From positions 2,790,001 to 2,854,000 of the forward strand of contig OZ059899.1 in assembly GCA_964057225.1 (NCBI GenBank): a DNA stretch of 64,000 bases. Reading direction: 5' to 3'. The DNA is from Auanema rhodensis. Taxonomy: Eukaryota; Nematoda; Chromadorea; Rhabditida; Rhabditidae. Shown here piece after piece: positions 22,501 through 36,899 of this stretch. A program made the translations under genes and the position numbers. The notes under the pieces were generated by a model, which worked only from the letters and a program-made list of their open reading frames with translations, was not told where the DNA came from and searched no databases. Within the stretch, counting starts at the first letter, position 1. Every line of letters begins with the position of its first letter.

Positions 22501-25500
22501 GTATAGTGCATTCGATGCGGATTTTTAAGCTGCGTCGATCTGTGTTATCAGATTTGCGCTAGCTTGAAAATGCACCGAGATATCAACTGATATAAGTTCA
22601 CACTTATATCCTCGATTTTCACCCTGAAGAATTAATTTTTTCGTTGAATAACATTGTCCATCGTCTTTGCCTTGAAAAAAGGAATCTAAAAACATCTACT
22701 TTTTGCTAAATTATTTTGAAATTTTTCGAAAAAATTTTTGTCAAAATGTTTTTGGAAGCAATGTTGAGTGTACATGGAAACTCAACATACACTAATGCAT
22801 CATTTTTCAAACGATCATAACTAATTTGTGTACTAAGCGTTTCTCAATGTAGTATAGTGCATTCGATGCGGATTTTTAAGCTGCGTCGATCTGTGTTATC
22901 AGATTTGCGCTAGCTTAAAAATGCACCGAGATATCAACTGATATAAGTTCACACTTATATCCTCGATTTTCACCCTGAAGAATTAATTTTTTCGTTGAAT
23001 AACATTGTCCATCGTCTTTGCCTTGAAAAATGGAATCTAAAAACATCTACTTTTTGCTAAATTATTTTGAAATTTTTCGAAAAAATTTTTGTCAAAATGT
23101 TTTTGGAAGCAATGTTGAGTGTACATGGAAACTCAACATACACTAATGCATCATTTTTCAAACGATCATAACTAATTTTTGTATTAAGCGTTTCTCAATG
23201 TAGTATAGTGCACTCGATGCGGATTTTTAAGCTGCGTCGATCTGTGTTCTCAGATTTGCGCTAGCTTAAAAATGCACCGAGATATCAACTGATATAAGTT
23301 CACACTTATATCCTCGATTTTCACCCTGAAGAATTAATTTTTTCGTTGAATAACATTGTCCATCGTCTTTGCCTTGAAAAATGGAATCTAAAAACATCTA
23401 CTTTTTGCTAAATTATTTTGAAATTTTTCGAAAAAATTTTTGTCAAAATGTTTTTGGAAGCAATGTTGAGTGTACATGGAAACTCAACATACACTAATGC
23501 ATCATTTTTCAAACGATCATAACTAATTTTTGTATCAAGCGTTTCTCAATGTAGTATAGTGCATTCGATGCGGATTTTTAAGCTGCGTCGATCTGTGTTA
23601 TCAGATTTGCGCTAGCTTGAAAATGCACCGAGATATCAACTGATATAAGTTCACACTTATATCCTCGATTTTCACCCTGAAGAATTAATTTTTTCGTTGA
23701 ATAACATTGTCCATCGTCTTTGCCTTGAAAAAAGGAATCTAAAAACATCTACTTTTTGCTAAATTATTTTGAAATTTTTCGAAAAAATTTTTGTCAAAAT
23801 GTTTTTGGAAGCAATGTTGAGTGTACATGGAAACTCAACATACACTAATGCATCATTTTTCAAACGATCATAACTAATTTTTGTATCAAGCGTTTCTCAA
23901 TGTAGTATAGTGCATTCGATGCGGATTTTTAAGCTGCGTCGATCTGTGTTATCAGATTTGCGCTAGCTTGAAAATGCACCGAGATATCAACTGATATAAG
24001 TTCACACTTATATCCTCGATTTTCACCCTGAAGAATTAATTTTTTCGTTGAATAACATTGTCCATCGTCTTTGCCTTGAAAAAAGGAATCTAAAACCATC
24101 TACTTTTTGCTAAATTATTTTGAAATTTTTCGAAAAAATTTTTGTCAAAATGTTTTTGGAAGCAATGTTGAGTGTACATGGAAACTCAACATACACTAAT
24201 GCATCATTTTTCAAATGATCATAACTAATTTGTGTACTAAGCGTTTCTCAATGTAGTATAGTGCATTCGATGCGGATTTTTAAGTTGCGTCGATCTGTGT
24301 TATCAGATTTGCGCTAGCTTAAAAATGCACCGAGATATCAACTGATATAAGTTCACACTTATATCCTCGATTTTCACCCTGAAGAATTAATTTTTTCGTT
24401 GAATAACATTGTCCATCGTCTTTGCCTTGAAAAAAGGAATCTAAAAACATCTACTTTTTGCTAAATTATTTTGAAATTTTTCGAAAAAATTTTTGTCAAA
24501 ATGTTTTTGGAAGCAATGTTGAGTGTACATGGAAACTCAACATACACTAATGCATCATTTTTCAAACGATCATAACTAATTTTTGTATCAAGCGTTTCTC
24601 AATGTAGTATAGTGCATTCGATGCGGATTTTTAAGCTGCGTCGATCTGTGTTATCAGATTTGCGCTAGCTTAAAAATGCACCGAGATATCAACTGATATA
24701 AGTTCACACTTATATCCTCGATTTTCACCCTGAAGAATTGATTTTTTCGTTGAATAACATTGTCCATCGTCTTTGCCTTGAAAAAAGGAATCTAAAAACA
24801 TCTACTTTTTGCTAAATTATTTTGAAATTTTTCGAAAAAATTTTTGTCAAAATGTTTTTGGAAGCAATGTTGAGTGTACATGGAAACTCAACATACACTA
24901 ATGCATCATTTTTCAAACGATCATAACTAATTTTTGTATCAAGCGTTTCTCAATGTAGTATAGTGCATTCGATGCGGATTTTTAAGCTGCGTCGATCTGT
25001 GTTATCAGATTTGCGCTAGCTTGAAAATGCACCGAGATATCAACTGATATAAGTTCACACTTATATCCTCGATTTTCACCCTGAAGAATTAATTTTTTCG
25101 TTGAATAACATTGTCCATCGTCTTTGCCTTGAAAAAAGGAATCTAAAAACATCTACTTTTTGCTAAATTATTTTGAAATTTTTCGAAAAAATTTTTGTCA
25201 AAATGTTTTTGGAAGCAATGTTGAGTGTACATGGAAACTCAACATACACTAATGCATCATTTTTCAAACGATCATAACTAATTTGTGTACTAAGCGTTTC
25301 TCAATGTAGTATAGTGCATTCGATGCGGATTTTTAAGCTGCGTCGATCTGTGTTATCAGATTTGCGCTAGCTTGAAAATGCACCGAGATATCAACTGATA
25401 TAAGTTCACACTTATATCCTCGATTTTCACCCTGAAGAATTAATTTTTTCGTTGAATAACATTGTCCATCGTCTTTGCCTTGAAAAAAGGAATCTAAAAA

Positions 25501-28500
25501 CATCTACTTTTTGCTAAATTATTTTGAAATTTTTCGAAAAAATTTTTGTCAAAATGTTTTTGGAAGCAATGTTGAGTGTACATGGAAACTCAACATACAC
25601 TAATGCATCATTTATCAAACGATCATAACTAATTTTTGTATCAAGCGTTTCTCAATGTAGTATAGTGCATTCGATGCGGATTTGTAAGCTGCGTCGATCT
25701 GTGTTATCAGATTTGCGCTAGCTTAAAAATGCACCGAGATATCAACTGATATAAGTTCACACTTATATCCTCGATTTTCACCCTGAAGAATTGATTTTTT
25801 CGTTGAATAACATTGTCCATCGTCTTTGCCTTGAAAAATGGAATCTAAAAACATCTACTTTTTGCTAAATTATTTTGAAATTTTTCGAAAAAATTTTTGT
25901 CAAAATGTTTTTGGAAGCAATGTTGAGTGTACATGGAAACTCAACATACACTAATGCATCATTTTTCAAACGATCATAACTAATTTGTGTACTAAGCGTT
26001 TCTCAATGTAGTATAGTGCATTCGATGCGGATTTTTAAGCTGCGTCGATCTGTGTTATCAGATTTGCGCTAGCTTAAAAATGCACCGAGATATCAACTGA
26101 TATAAGTTCACACTTATATCCTCGATTTTCACCCTGAAGAATTAATTTTTTCGTTGAATAACATTGTCTATCGTCTTTGCCTTGAAAAATGGAATCTAAA
26201 AACATCTACTTTTTGCTAAATTATTTTGAAATTTTTCGAAAAAATTTTTGTCAAAATGTTTTTGGAAGCAATGTTGAGTGTACATGGAAACTCAACATAC
26301 ACTAATGCATCATTTTTCAAACGATCATAACTAATTTGTGTACTAAGCGTTTCTCAATGTAGTATAGTGCATTCGATGCGGATTTTTAAGCTGCGTCGAT
26401 CTGTGTTATCAGATTTGCGCTAGCTTAAAAATGCACCGAGATATCAACTGATATAAGTTCACACTTATATCCTCGATTTTCACCCTGAAGAATTAATTTT
26501 TTCGTTGAATAACATTGTCCATCGTCTTTGCCTTGAAAAATGGAATCTAAAAACATCTACTTTTTGCTAAATTATTTTGAAATTTTTCGAAAAAATTTTT
26601 GTCAAAATGTTTTTGGAAGCAATGTTGAGTGTACATGGAAACTCAACATACACTAATGCATCATTTTTCAAACGATCATAACTAATTTTTGTATTAAGCG
26701 TTTCTCAATGTAGTATAGTGCACTCGATGCGGATTTTTAAGCTGCGTCGATCTGTGTTCTCAGATTTGCGCTAGCTTAAAAATGCACCGAGATATCAACT
26801 GATATAAGTTCACACTTATATCCTCGATTTTCACCCTGAAGAATTAATTTTTTCGTTGAATAACATTGTCCATCGTCTTTGCCTTGAAAAATGGAATCTA
26901 AAAACATCTACTTTTTGCTAAATTATTTTGAAATTTTTCGAAAAAATTTTTGTCAAAATGTTTTTGGAAGCAATGTTAAGTGTACATGGAAACTCAACAT
27001 ACACTAATGCATCATTTTTCAAACGATCATAACTAATTTTTGTATCAAGCGTTTCTCAATGTAGTATAGTGCATTCGATGCGGATTTTTAAGCTGCGTCG
27101 ATCTGTGTTATCAGATTTGCGCTAGCTTGAAAATGCACCGAGATATCAACTGATATAAGTTCACACTTATATCCTCGATTTTCACCCTGAAGAATTAATT
27201 TTTTCGTTGAATAACATTGTCCATCGTCTTTGCCTTGAAAAAAGGAATCTAAAAACATCTACTTTTTGCTAAATTATTTTGAAATTTTTCGAAAAAATTT
27301 TTGTCAAAATGTTTTTGGAAGCAATGTTGAGTGTACATGGAAACTCAACATACACTAATGCATCATTTATCAAACGATCATAACTAATTTTTGTATCAAG
27401 CGTTTCTCAATGTAGTATAGTGCATTCGATGCGGATTTTTAAGCTGCGTCGATCTGTGTTATCAGATTTGCGCTAGCTTAAAAATGCACCGAGATATCAA
27501 CTGATATAAGTTCACACTTATATCCTCGATTTTCACCCTGAAGAATTGATTTTTTCGTTGAATAACATTGTCCATCGTCTTTGCCTTGAAAAAAGGAATC
27601 TAAAAACATCTACTTTTTGCTAAATTATTTTGAAATTTTTCGAAAAAATTTTTGTCAAAATGTTTTTGGAAGCAATGTTGAGTGTACATGGAAACTCAAC
27701 ATACACTAATGCAACATTTTTCAAACGATCATAACTAATTTGTGTACTAAGCGTTTCTTAATGTAGTATAGTGCATTCGATGCGGATTTTTAAGCTGCGT
27801 CGATCTGTGTTATCAGATTTGCGCTAGCTTAAAAATGCACCGAGATATCAACTGATATAAGTTCACACTTATATCCTCGATTTTCACCCTGAAGAATTAA
27901 TTTTTTCGTTGAATAACATTGTCTATCGTCTTTGCCTTGAAAAATGGAATCTAAAAACATCTACTTTTCGCTAAATTATTTTGAAATTTTTCGAAAAAAT
28001 TTTTGTCAAAATGTTTTTGGAAGCAATGTTGAGTGTACATGGAAACTCAACATACACTAATGCATCATTTTTCAAACGATCATAACTAATTTGTGTACTA
28101 AGCGTTTCTCAATGTAGTATAGTGCATTCGATGCGGATTTTTAAGCTGCGTCGATCTGTGTTATCAGATTTGCGCTAGCTTAAAAATGCACCGAGATATC
28201 AACTGATATAAGTTCACACTTATATCCTCGATTTTCACCCTGAAGAATTAATTTTTTCGTTGAATAACATTGTCTATCGTCTTTGCCTTGAAAAATGGAA
28301 TCTAAAAACATCTACTTTTTGCTAAATTATTTTGAAATTTTTCGAAAAAATTTTTGTCAAAATGTTTTTGGAAGCAATGTTGAGTGTACATGGAAACTCA
28401 ACATACACTAATGCATCATTTTTCAAACGATCATAACTAATTTGTGTACTAAGCGTTTCTCAATGTAGTATAGTGCATTCGATGCGGATTTTTAAGCTGC

Positions 28501-29303
28501 GTCGATCTGTGTTATCAGATTTGCGCTAGCTTAAAAATGCACCGAGATATCAACTGATATAAGTTCACACTTATATCCTCGATTTTCACCCTGAAGAATT
28601 AATTTTTTCGTTGAATAACATTGTCCATCGTCTTTGCCTTGAAAAATGGAATCTAAAAACATCTACTTTTTGCTAAATTATTTTGAAATTTTTCGAAAAA
28701 ATTTTTGTCAAAATGTTTTTGGAAGCAATGTTGAGTGTACATGGAAACTCAACATACACTAATGCATCATTTTTCAAACGATCATAACTAATTTTTGTAT
28801 TAAGCGTTTCTCAATGTAGTATAGTGCACTCGATGCGGATTTTTAAGCTGCGTCGATCTGTGTTCTCAGATTTGCGCTAGCTTAAAAATGCACCGAGATA
28901 TCAACTGATATAAGTTCACACTTATATCCTCGATTTTCACCCTGAAGAATTAATTTTTTCGTTGAATAACATTGTCCATCGTCTTTGCCTTGAAAAAAGG
29001 AATCTAAAACCATCTACTTTTTGCTAAATTATTTTGAAATTTTTCGAAAAAATTTTTGTCAAAATGTTTTTGGAAGCAATGTTGAGTGTACATGGAAACT
29101 CAACATACACTAATGCATCATTTTTCAAATGATCATAACTAATTTGTGTACTAAGCGTTTCTCAATGTAGTATAGTGCATTCGATGCGGATTTTTAAGTT
29201 GCGTCGATCTGTGTTATCAGATTTGCGCTAGCTTAAAAATGCACCGAGATATCAACTGATATAAGTTCACACTTATATCCTCGATTTTCACCCTGAAGAA
29301 TTA

Positions 29304-32300
29304 ATTTTTTCGTTGAATAACATTGTCCATCGTCTTTGCCTTGAAAAAAGGAATCTAAAAACATCTACTTTTTGCTAAATTATTTTGAAATTTTTCGAAA
29401 AAATTTTTGTCAAAATGTTTTTGGAAGCAATGTTGAGTGTACATGGAAACTCAACATACACTAATGCATCATTTTTCAAACGATCATAACTAATTTTTGT
29501 ATCAAGCGTTTCTCAATGTAGTATAGTGCATTCGATGCGGATTTTTAAGCTGCGTCGATCTGTGTTATCAGATTTGCGCTAGCTTGAAAATGCACCGAGA
29601 TATCAACTGATATAAGTTCACACTTATATCCTCGATTTTCACCCTGAAGAATTAATTTTTTCGTTGAATAACATTGTCCATCGTCTTTGCCTTGAAAAAA
29701 GGAATCTAAAAACATCTACTTTTTGCTAAATTATTTTGAAATTTTTCGAAAAAATTTTTGTCAAAATGTTTTTGGAAGCAATGTTGAGTGTACATGGAAA
29801 CTCAACATACACTAATGCATCATTTTTCAAACGATCATAACTAATTTGTGTACTAAGCGTTTCTCAATGTAGTATAGTGCATTCGATGCGGATTTTTAAG
29901 CTGCGTCGATCTGTGTTATCAGATTTGCGCTAGCTTGAAAATGCACCGAGATATCAACTGATATAAGTTCACACTTATATCCTCGATTTTCACCCTGAAG
30001 AATTAATTTTTTCGTTGAATAACATTGTCCATCGTCTTTGCCTTGAAAAAAGGAATCTAAAAACATCTACTTTTTGCTAAATTATTTTGAAATTTTTCGA
30101 AAAAATTTTTGTCAAAATGTTTTTGGAAGCAATGTTGAGTGTACATGGAAACTCAACATACACTAATGCATCATTTATCAAACGATCATAACTAATTTTT
30201 GTATCAAGCGTTTCTCAATGTAGTATAGTGCATTCGATGCGGATTTGTAAGCTGCGTCGATCTGTGTTATCAGATTTGCGCTAGCTTAAAAATGCACCGA
30301 GATATCAACTGATATAAGTTCACACTTATATCCTCGATTTTCACCCTGAAGAATTGATTTTTTCGTTGAATAACATTGTCCATCGTCTTTGCCTTGAAAA
30401 ATGGAATCTAAAAACATCTACTTTTTGCTAAATTATTTTGAAATTTTTCGAAAAAATTTTTGTCAAAATGTTTTTGGAAGCAATGTTGAGTGTACATGGA
30501 AACTCAACATACACTAATGCATCATTTTTCAAACGATCATAACTAATTTGTGTACTAAGCGTTTCTCAATGTAGTATAGTGCATTCGATGCGGATTTTTA
30601 AGCTGCGTCGATCTGTGTTATCAGATTTGCGCTAGCTTAAAAATGCACCGAGATATCAACTGATATAAGTTCACACTTATATCCTCGATTTTCACCCTGA
30701 AGAATTAATTTTTTCGTTGAATAACATTGTCTATCGTCTTTGCCTTGAAAAATGGAATCTAAAAACATCTACTTTTTGCTAAATTATTTTGAAATTTTTC
30801 GAAAAAATTTTTGTCAAAATGTTTTTGGAAGCAATGTTGAGTGTACATGGAAACTCAACATACACTAATGCATCATTTTTCAAACGATCATAACTAATTT
30901 GTGTACTAAGCGTTTCTCAATGTAGTATAGTGCATTCGATGCGGATTTTTAAGCTGCGTCGATCTGTGTTATCAGATTTGCGCTAGCTTAAAAATGCACC
31001 GAGATATCAACTGATATAAGTTCACACTTATATCCTCGATTTTCACCCTGAAGAATTAATTTTTTCGTTGAATAACATTGTCCATCGTCTTTGCCTTGAA
31101 AAATGGAATCTAAAAACATCTACTTTTTGCTAAATTATTTTGAAATTTTTCGAAAAAATTTTTGTCAAAATGTTTTTGGAAGCAATGTTGAGTGTACATG
31201 GAAACTCAACATACACTAATGCATCATTTTTCAAACGATCATAACTAATTTTTGTATTAAGCGTTTCTCAATGTAGTATAGTGCACTCGATGCGGATTTT
31301 TAAGCTGCGTCGATCTGTGTTCTCAGATTTGCGCTAGCTTAAAAATGCACCGAGATATCAACTGATATAAGTTCACACTTATATCCTCGATTTTCACCCT
31401 GAAGAATTGATTTTTTCGTTGAATAACATTGTCCATCGTCTTTGCCTTGAAAAAAGGAATCTAAAAACATCTACTTTTTGCTAAATTATTTTGAAATTTT
31501 TCGAAAAAATTTTTGTCAAAATGTTTTTGGAAGCAATGTTGAGTGTACATGGAAACTCAACATACACTAATGCATCATTTTTCAAACGATCATAACTAAT
31601 TTTTGTATCAAGCGTTTCTCAATGTAGTATAGTGCATTCGATGCGGATTTTTAAGCTGCGTCGATCTGTGTTATCAGATTTGCGCTAGCTTGAAAATGCA
31701 CCGAGATATCAACTGATATAAGTTCACACTTATATCCTCGATTTTCACCCTGAAGAATTAATTTTTTCGTTGAATAACATTGTCCATCGTCTTTGCCTTG
31801 AAAAAAGGAATCTAAAAACATCTACTTTTTGCTAAATTATTTTGAAATTTTTCGAAAAAATTTTTGTCAAAATGTTTTTGGAAGCAATGTTGAGTGTACA
31901 TGGAAACTCAACATACACTAATGCATCATTTTTCAAACGATCATAACTAATTTGTGTACTAAGCGTTTCTCAATGTAGTATAGTGCATTCGATGCGGATT
32001 TTTAAGCTGCGTCGATCTGTGTTATCAGATTTGCGCTAGCTTGAAAATGCACCGAGATATCAACTGATATAAGTTCACACTTATATCCTCGATTTTCACC
32101 CTGAAGAATTAATTTTTTCGTTGAATAACATTGTCCATCGTCTTTGCCTTGAAAAAAGGAATCTAAAAACATCTACTTTTTGCTAAATTATTTTGAAATT
32201 TTTCGAAAAAATTTTTGTCAAAATGTTTTTGGAAGCAATGTTGAGTGTACATGGAAACTCAACATACACTAATGCATCATTTATCAAACGATCATAACTA

Positions 32301-33514
32301 ATTTTTGTATCAAGCGTTTCTCAATGTAGTATAGTGCATTCGATGCGGATTTGTAAGCTGCGTCGATCTGTGTTATCAGATTTGCGCTAGCTTAAAAATG
32401 CACCGAGATATCAACTGATATAAGTTCACACTTATATCCTCGATTTTCACCCTGAAGAATTGATTTTTTCGTTGAATAACATTGTCCATCGTCTTTGCCT
32501 TGAAAAATGGAATCTAAAAACATCTACTTTTTGCTAAATTATTTTGAAATTTTTCGAAAAAATTTTTGTCAAAATGTTTTTGGAAGCAATGTTGAGTGTA
32601 CATGGAAACTCAACATACACTAATGCATCATTTTTCAAACGATCATAACTAATTTGTGTACTAAGCGTTTCTCAATGTAGTATAGTGCATTCGATGCGGA
32701 TTTTTAAGCTGCGTCGATCTGTGTTATCAGATTTGCGCTAGCTTAAAAATGCACCGAGATATCAACTGATATAAGTTCACACTTATATCCTCGATTTTCA
32801 CCCTGAAGAATTAATTTTTTCGTTGAATAACATTGTCTATCGTCTTTGCCTTGAAAAATGGAATCTAAAAACATCTACTTTTTGCTAAATTATTTTGAAA
32901 TTTTTCGAAAAAATTTTTGTCAAAATGTTTTTGGAAGCAATGTTGAGTGTACATGGAAACTCAACATACACTAATGCATCATTTTTCAAACGATCATAAC
33001 TAATTTGTGTACTAAGCGTTTCTCAATGTAGTATAGTGCATTCGATGCGGATTTTTAAGCTGCGTCGATCTGTGTTATCAGATTTGCGCTAGCTTAAAAA
33101 TGCACCGAGATATCAACTGATATAAGTTCACACTTATATCCTCGATTTTCACCCTGAAGAATTAATTTTTTCGTTGAATAACATTGTCCATCGTCTTTGC
33201 CTTGAAAAATGGAATCTAAAAACATCTACTTTTTGCTAAATTATTTTGAAATTTTTCGAAAAAATTTTTGTCAAAATGTTTTTGGAAGCAATGTTGAGTG
33301 TACATGGAAACTCAACATACACTAATGCATCATTTTTCAAACGATCATAACTAATTTTTGTATTAAGCGTTTCTCAATGTAGTATAGTGCACTCGATGCG
33401 GATTTTTAAGCTGCGTCGATCTGTGTTCTCAGATTTGCGCTAGCTTAAAAATGCACCGAGATATCAACTGATATAAGTTCACACTTATATCCTCGATTTT
33501 CACCCTGAAGAATT
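29304..33514 (+). repeat. Six-monomer (2,106-bp) perfect tandem duplication
   Basis: Positions 29304-31408 equal 31410-33514 in every line compared. Shared rare variants include CATCATTTATCAAAC (30174 and 32280) and GGATTTGTAAGC (30244 and 32350). The mismatches at both ends involve the single base 31409. Near-perfect identity over 2.1 kb points to a very recent event. Confidence 0.85.
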
Positions 33515-36500
33515 AATTTTTTCGTTGAATAACATTGTCCATCGTCTTTGCCTTGAAAAATGGAATCTAAAAACATCTACTTTTTGCTAAATTATTTTGA
33601 AATTTTTCGAAAAAATTTTTGTCAAAATGTTTTTGGAAGCAATGTTAAGTGTACATGGAAACTCAACATACACTAATGCATCATTTTTCAAACGATCATA
33701 ACTAATTTTTGTATCAAGCGTTTCTCAATGTAGTATAGTGCATTCGATGCGGATTTTTAAGCTGCGTCGATCTGTGTTATCAGATTTGCGCTAGCTTGAA
33801 AATGCACCGAGATATCAACTGATATAAGTTCACACTTATATCCTCGATTTTCACCCTGAAGAATTAATTTTTTCGTTGAATAACATTGTCCATCGTCTTT
33901 GCCTTGAAAAAAGGAATCTAAAAACATCTACTTTTTGCTAAATTATTTTGAAATTTTTCGAAAAAATTTTTGTCAAAATGTTTTTGGAAGCAATGTTAAG
34001 TGTACATGGAAACTCAACATACACTAATGCATCATTTTTCAAACGATCATAACTAATTTTTGTATCAAGCGTTTCTCAATGTAGTATAGTGCATTCGATG
34101 CGGATTTTTAAGCTGCGTCGATCTGTGTTATCAGATTTGCGCTAGCTTGAAAATGCACCGAGATATCAACTGATATAAGTTCACACTTATATCCTCGATT
34201 TTCACCCTGAAGAATTAATTTTTTCGTTGAATAACATTGTCCATCGTCTTTGCCTTGAAAAAAGGAATCTAAAAACATCTACTTTTTGCTAAATTATTTT
34301 GAAATTTTTCGAAAAAATTTTTGTCAAAATGTTTTTGGAAGCAATGTTGAGTGTACATGGAAACTCAACATACACTAATGCATCATTTATCAAACGATCA
34401 TAACTAATTTTTGTATCAAGCGTTTCTCAATGTAGTATAGTGCATTCGATGCGGATTTTTAAGCTGCGTCGATCTGTGTTATCAGATTTGCGCTAGCTTA
34501 AAAATGCACCGAGATATCAACTGATATAAGTTCACACTTATATCCTCGATTTTCACCCTGAAGAATTGATTTTTTCGTTGAATAACATTGTCCATCGTCT
34601 TTGCCTTGAAAAAAGGAATCTAAAAACATCTACTTTTTGCTAAATTATTTTGAAATTTTTCGAAAAAATTTTTGTCAAAATGTTTTTGGAAGCAATGTTG
34701 AGTGTACATGGAAACTCAACATACACTAATGCAACATTTTTCAAACGATCATAACTAATTTGTGTACTAAGCGTTTCTTAATGTAGTATAGTGCATTCGA
34801 TGCGGATTTTTAAGCTGCGTCGATCTGTGTTATCAGATTTGCGCTAGCTTAAAAATGCACCGAGATATCAACTGATATAAGTTCACACTTATATCCTCGA
34901 TTTTCACCCTGAAGAATTAATTTTTTCGTTGAATAACATTGTCTATCGTCTTTGCCTTGAAAAATGGAATCTAAAAACATCTACTTTTCGCTAAATTATT
35001 TTGAAATTTTTCGAAAAAATTTTTGTCAAAATGTTTTTGGAAGCAATGTTGAGTGTACATGGAAACTCAACATACACTAATGCATCATTTTTCAAACGAT
35101 CATAACTAATTTGTGTACTAAGCGTTTCTCAATGTAGTATAGTGCATTCGATGCGGATTTTTAAGCTGCGTCGATCTGTGTTATCAGATTTGCGCTAGCT
35201 TAAAAATGCACCGAGATATCAACTGATATAAGTTCACACTTATATCCTCGATTTTCACCCTGAAGAATTAATTTTTTCGTTGAATAACATTGTCTATCGT
35301 CTTTGCCTTGAAAAATGGAATCTAAAAACATCTACTTTTTGCTAAATTATTTTGAAATTTTTCGAAAAAATTTTTGTCAAAATGTTTTTGGAAGCAATGT
35401 TGAGTGTACATGGAAACTCAACATACACTAATGCATCATTTTTCAAACGATCATAACTAATTTGTGTACTAAGCGTTTCTCAATGTAGTATAGTGCATTC
35501 GATGCGGATTTTTAAGCTGCGTCGATCTGTGTTATCAGATTTGCGCTAGCTTAAAAATGCACCGAGATATCAACTGATATAAGTTCACACTTATATCCTC
35601 GATTTTCACCCTGAAGAATTAATTTTTTCGTTGAATAACATTGTCCATCGTCTTTGCCTTGAAAAATGGAATCTAAAAACATCTACTTTTTGCTAAATTA
35701 TTTTGAAATTTTTCGAAAAAATTTTTGTCAAAATGTTTTTGGAAGCAATGTTGAGTGTACATGGAAACTCAACATACACTAATGCATCATTTTTCAAACG
35801 ATCATAACTAATTTTTGTATTAAGCGTTTCTCAATGTAGTATAGTGCACTCGATGCGGATTTTTAAGCTGCGTCGATCTGTGTTCTCAGATTTGCGCTAG
35901 CTTAAAAATGCACCGAGATATCAACTGATATAAGTTCACACTTATATCCTCGATTTTCACCCTGAAGAATTAATTTTTTCGTTGAATAACATTGTCCATC
36001 GTCTTTGCCTTGAAAAATGGAATCTAAAAACATCTACTTTTTGCTAAATTATTTTGAAATTTTTCGAAAAAATTTTTGTCAAAATGTTTTTGGAAGCAAT
36101 GTTGAGTGTACATGGAAACTCAACATACACTAATGCATCATTTTTCAAACGATCATAACTAATTTTTGTATCAAGCGTTTCTCAATGTAGTATAGTGCAT
36201 TCGATGCGGATTTTTAAGCTGCGTCGATCTGTGTTATCAGATTTGCGCTAGCTTGAAAATGCACCGAGATATCAACTGATATAAGTTCACACTTATATCC
36301 TCGATTTTCACCCTGAAGAATTAATTTTTTCGTTGAATAACATTGTCCATCGTCTTTGCCTTGAAAAAAGGAATCTAAAAACATCTACTTTTTGCTAAAT
36401 TATTTTGAAATTTTTCGAAAAAATTTTTGTCAAAATGTTTTTGGAAGCAATGTTGAGTGTACATGGAAACTCAACATACACTAATGCATCATTTTTCAAA

Positions 36501-36899
36501 CGATCATAACTAATTTGTGTACTAAGCGTTTCTCAATGTAGTATAGTGCATTCGATGCGGATTTTTAAGCTGCGTCGATCTGTGTTATCAGATTTGCGCT
36601 AGCTTAAAAATGCACCGAGATATCAACTGATATAAGTTCACACTTATATCCTCGATTTTCACCCTGAAGAATTAATTTTTTCGTTGAATAACATTGTCCA
36701 TCGTCTTTGCCTTGAAAAAAGGAATCTAAAAACATCTACTTTTTGCTAAATTATTTTGAAATTTTTCGAAAAAATTTTTGTCAAAATGTTTTTGGAAGCA
36801 ATGTTGAGTGTACATGGAAACTCAACATACACTAATGCATCATTTTTCAAACGATCATAACTAATTTTTGTATCAAGCGTTTCTCAATGTATTATAGTG

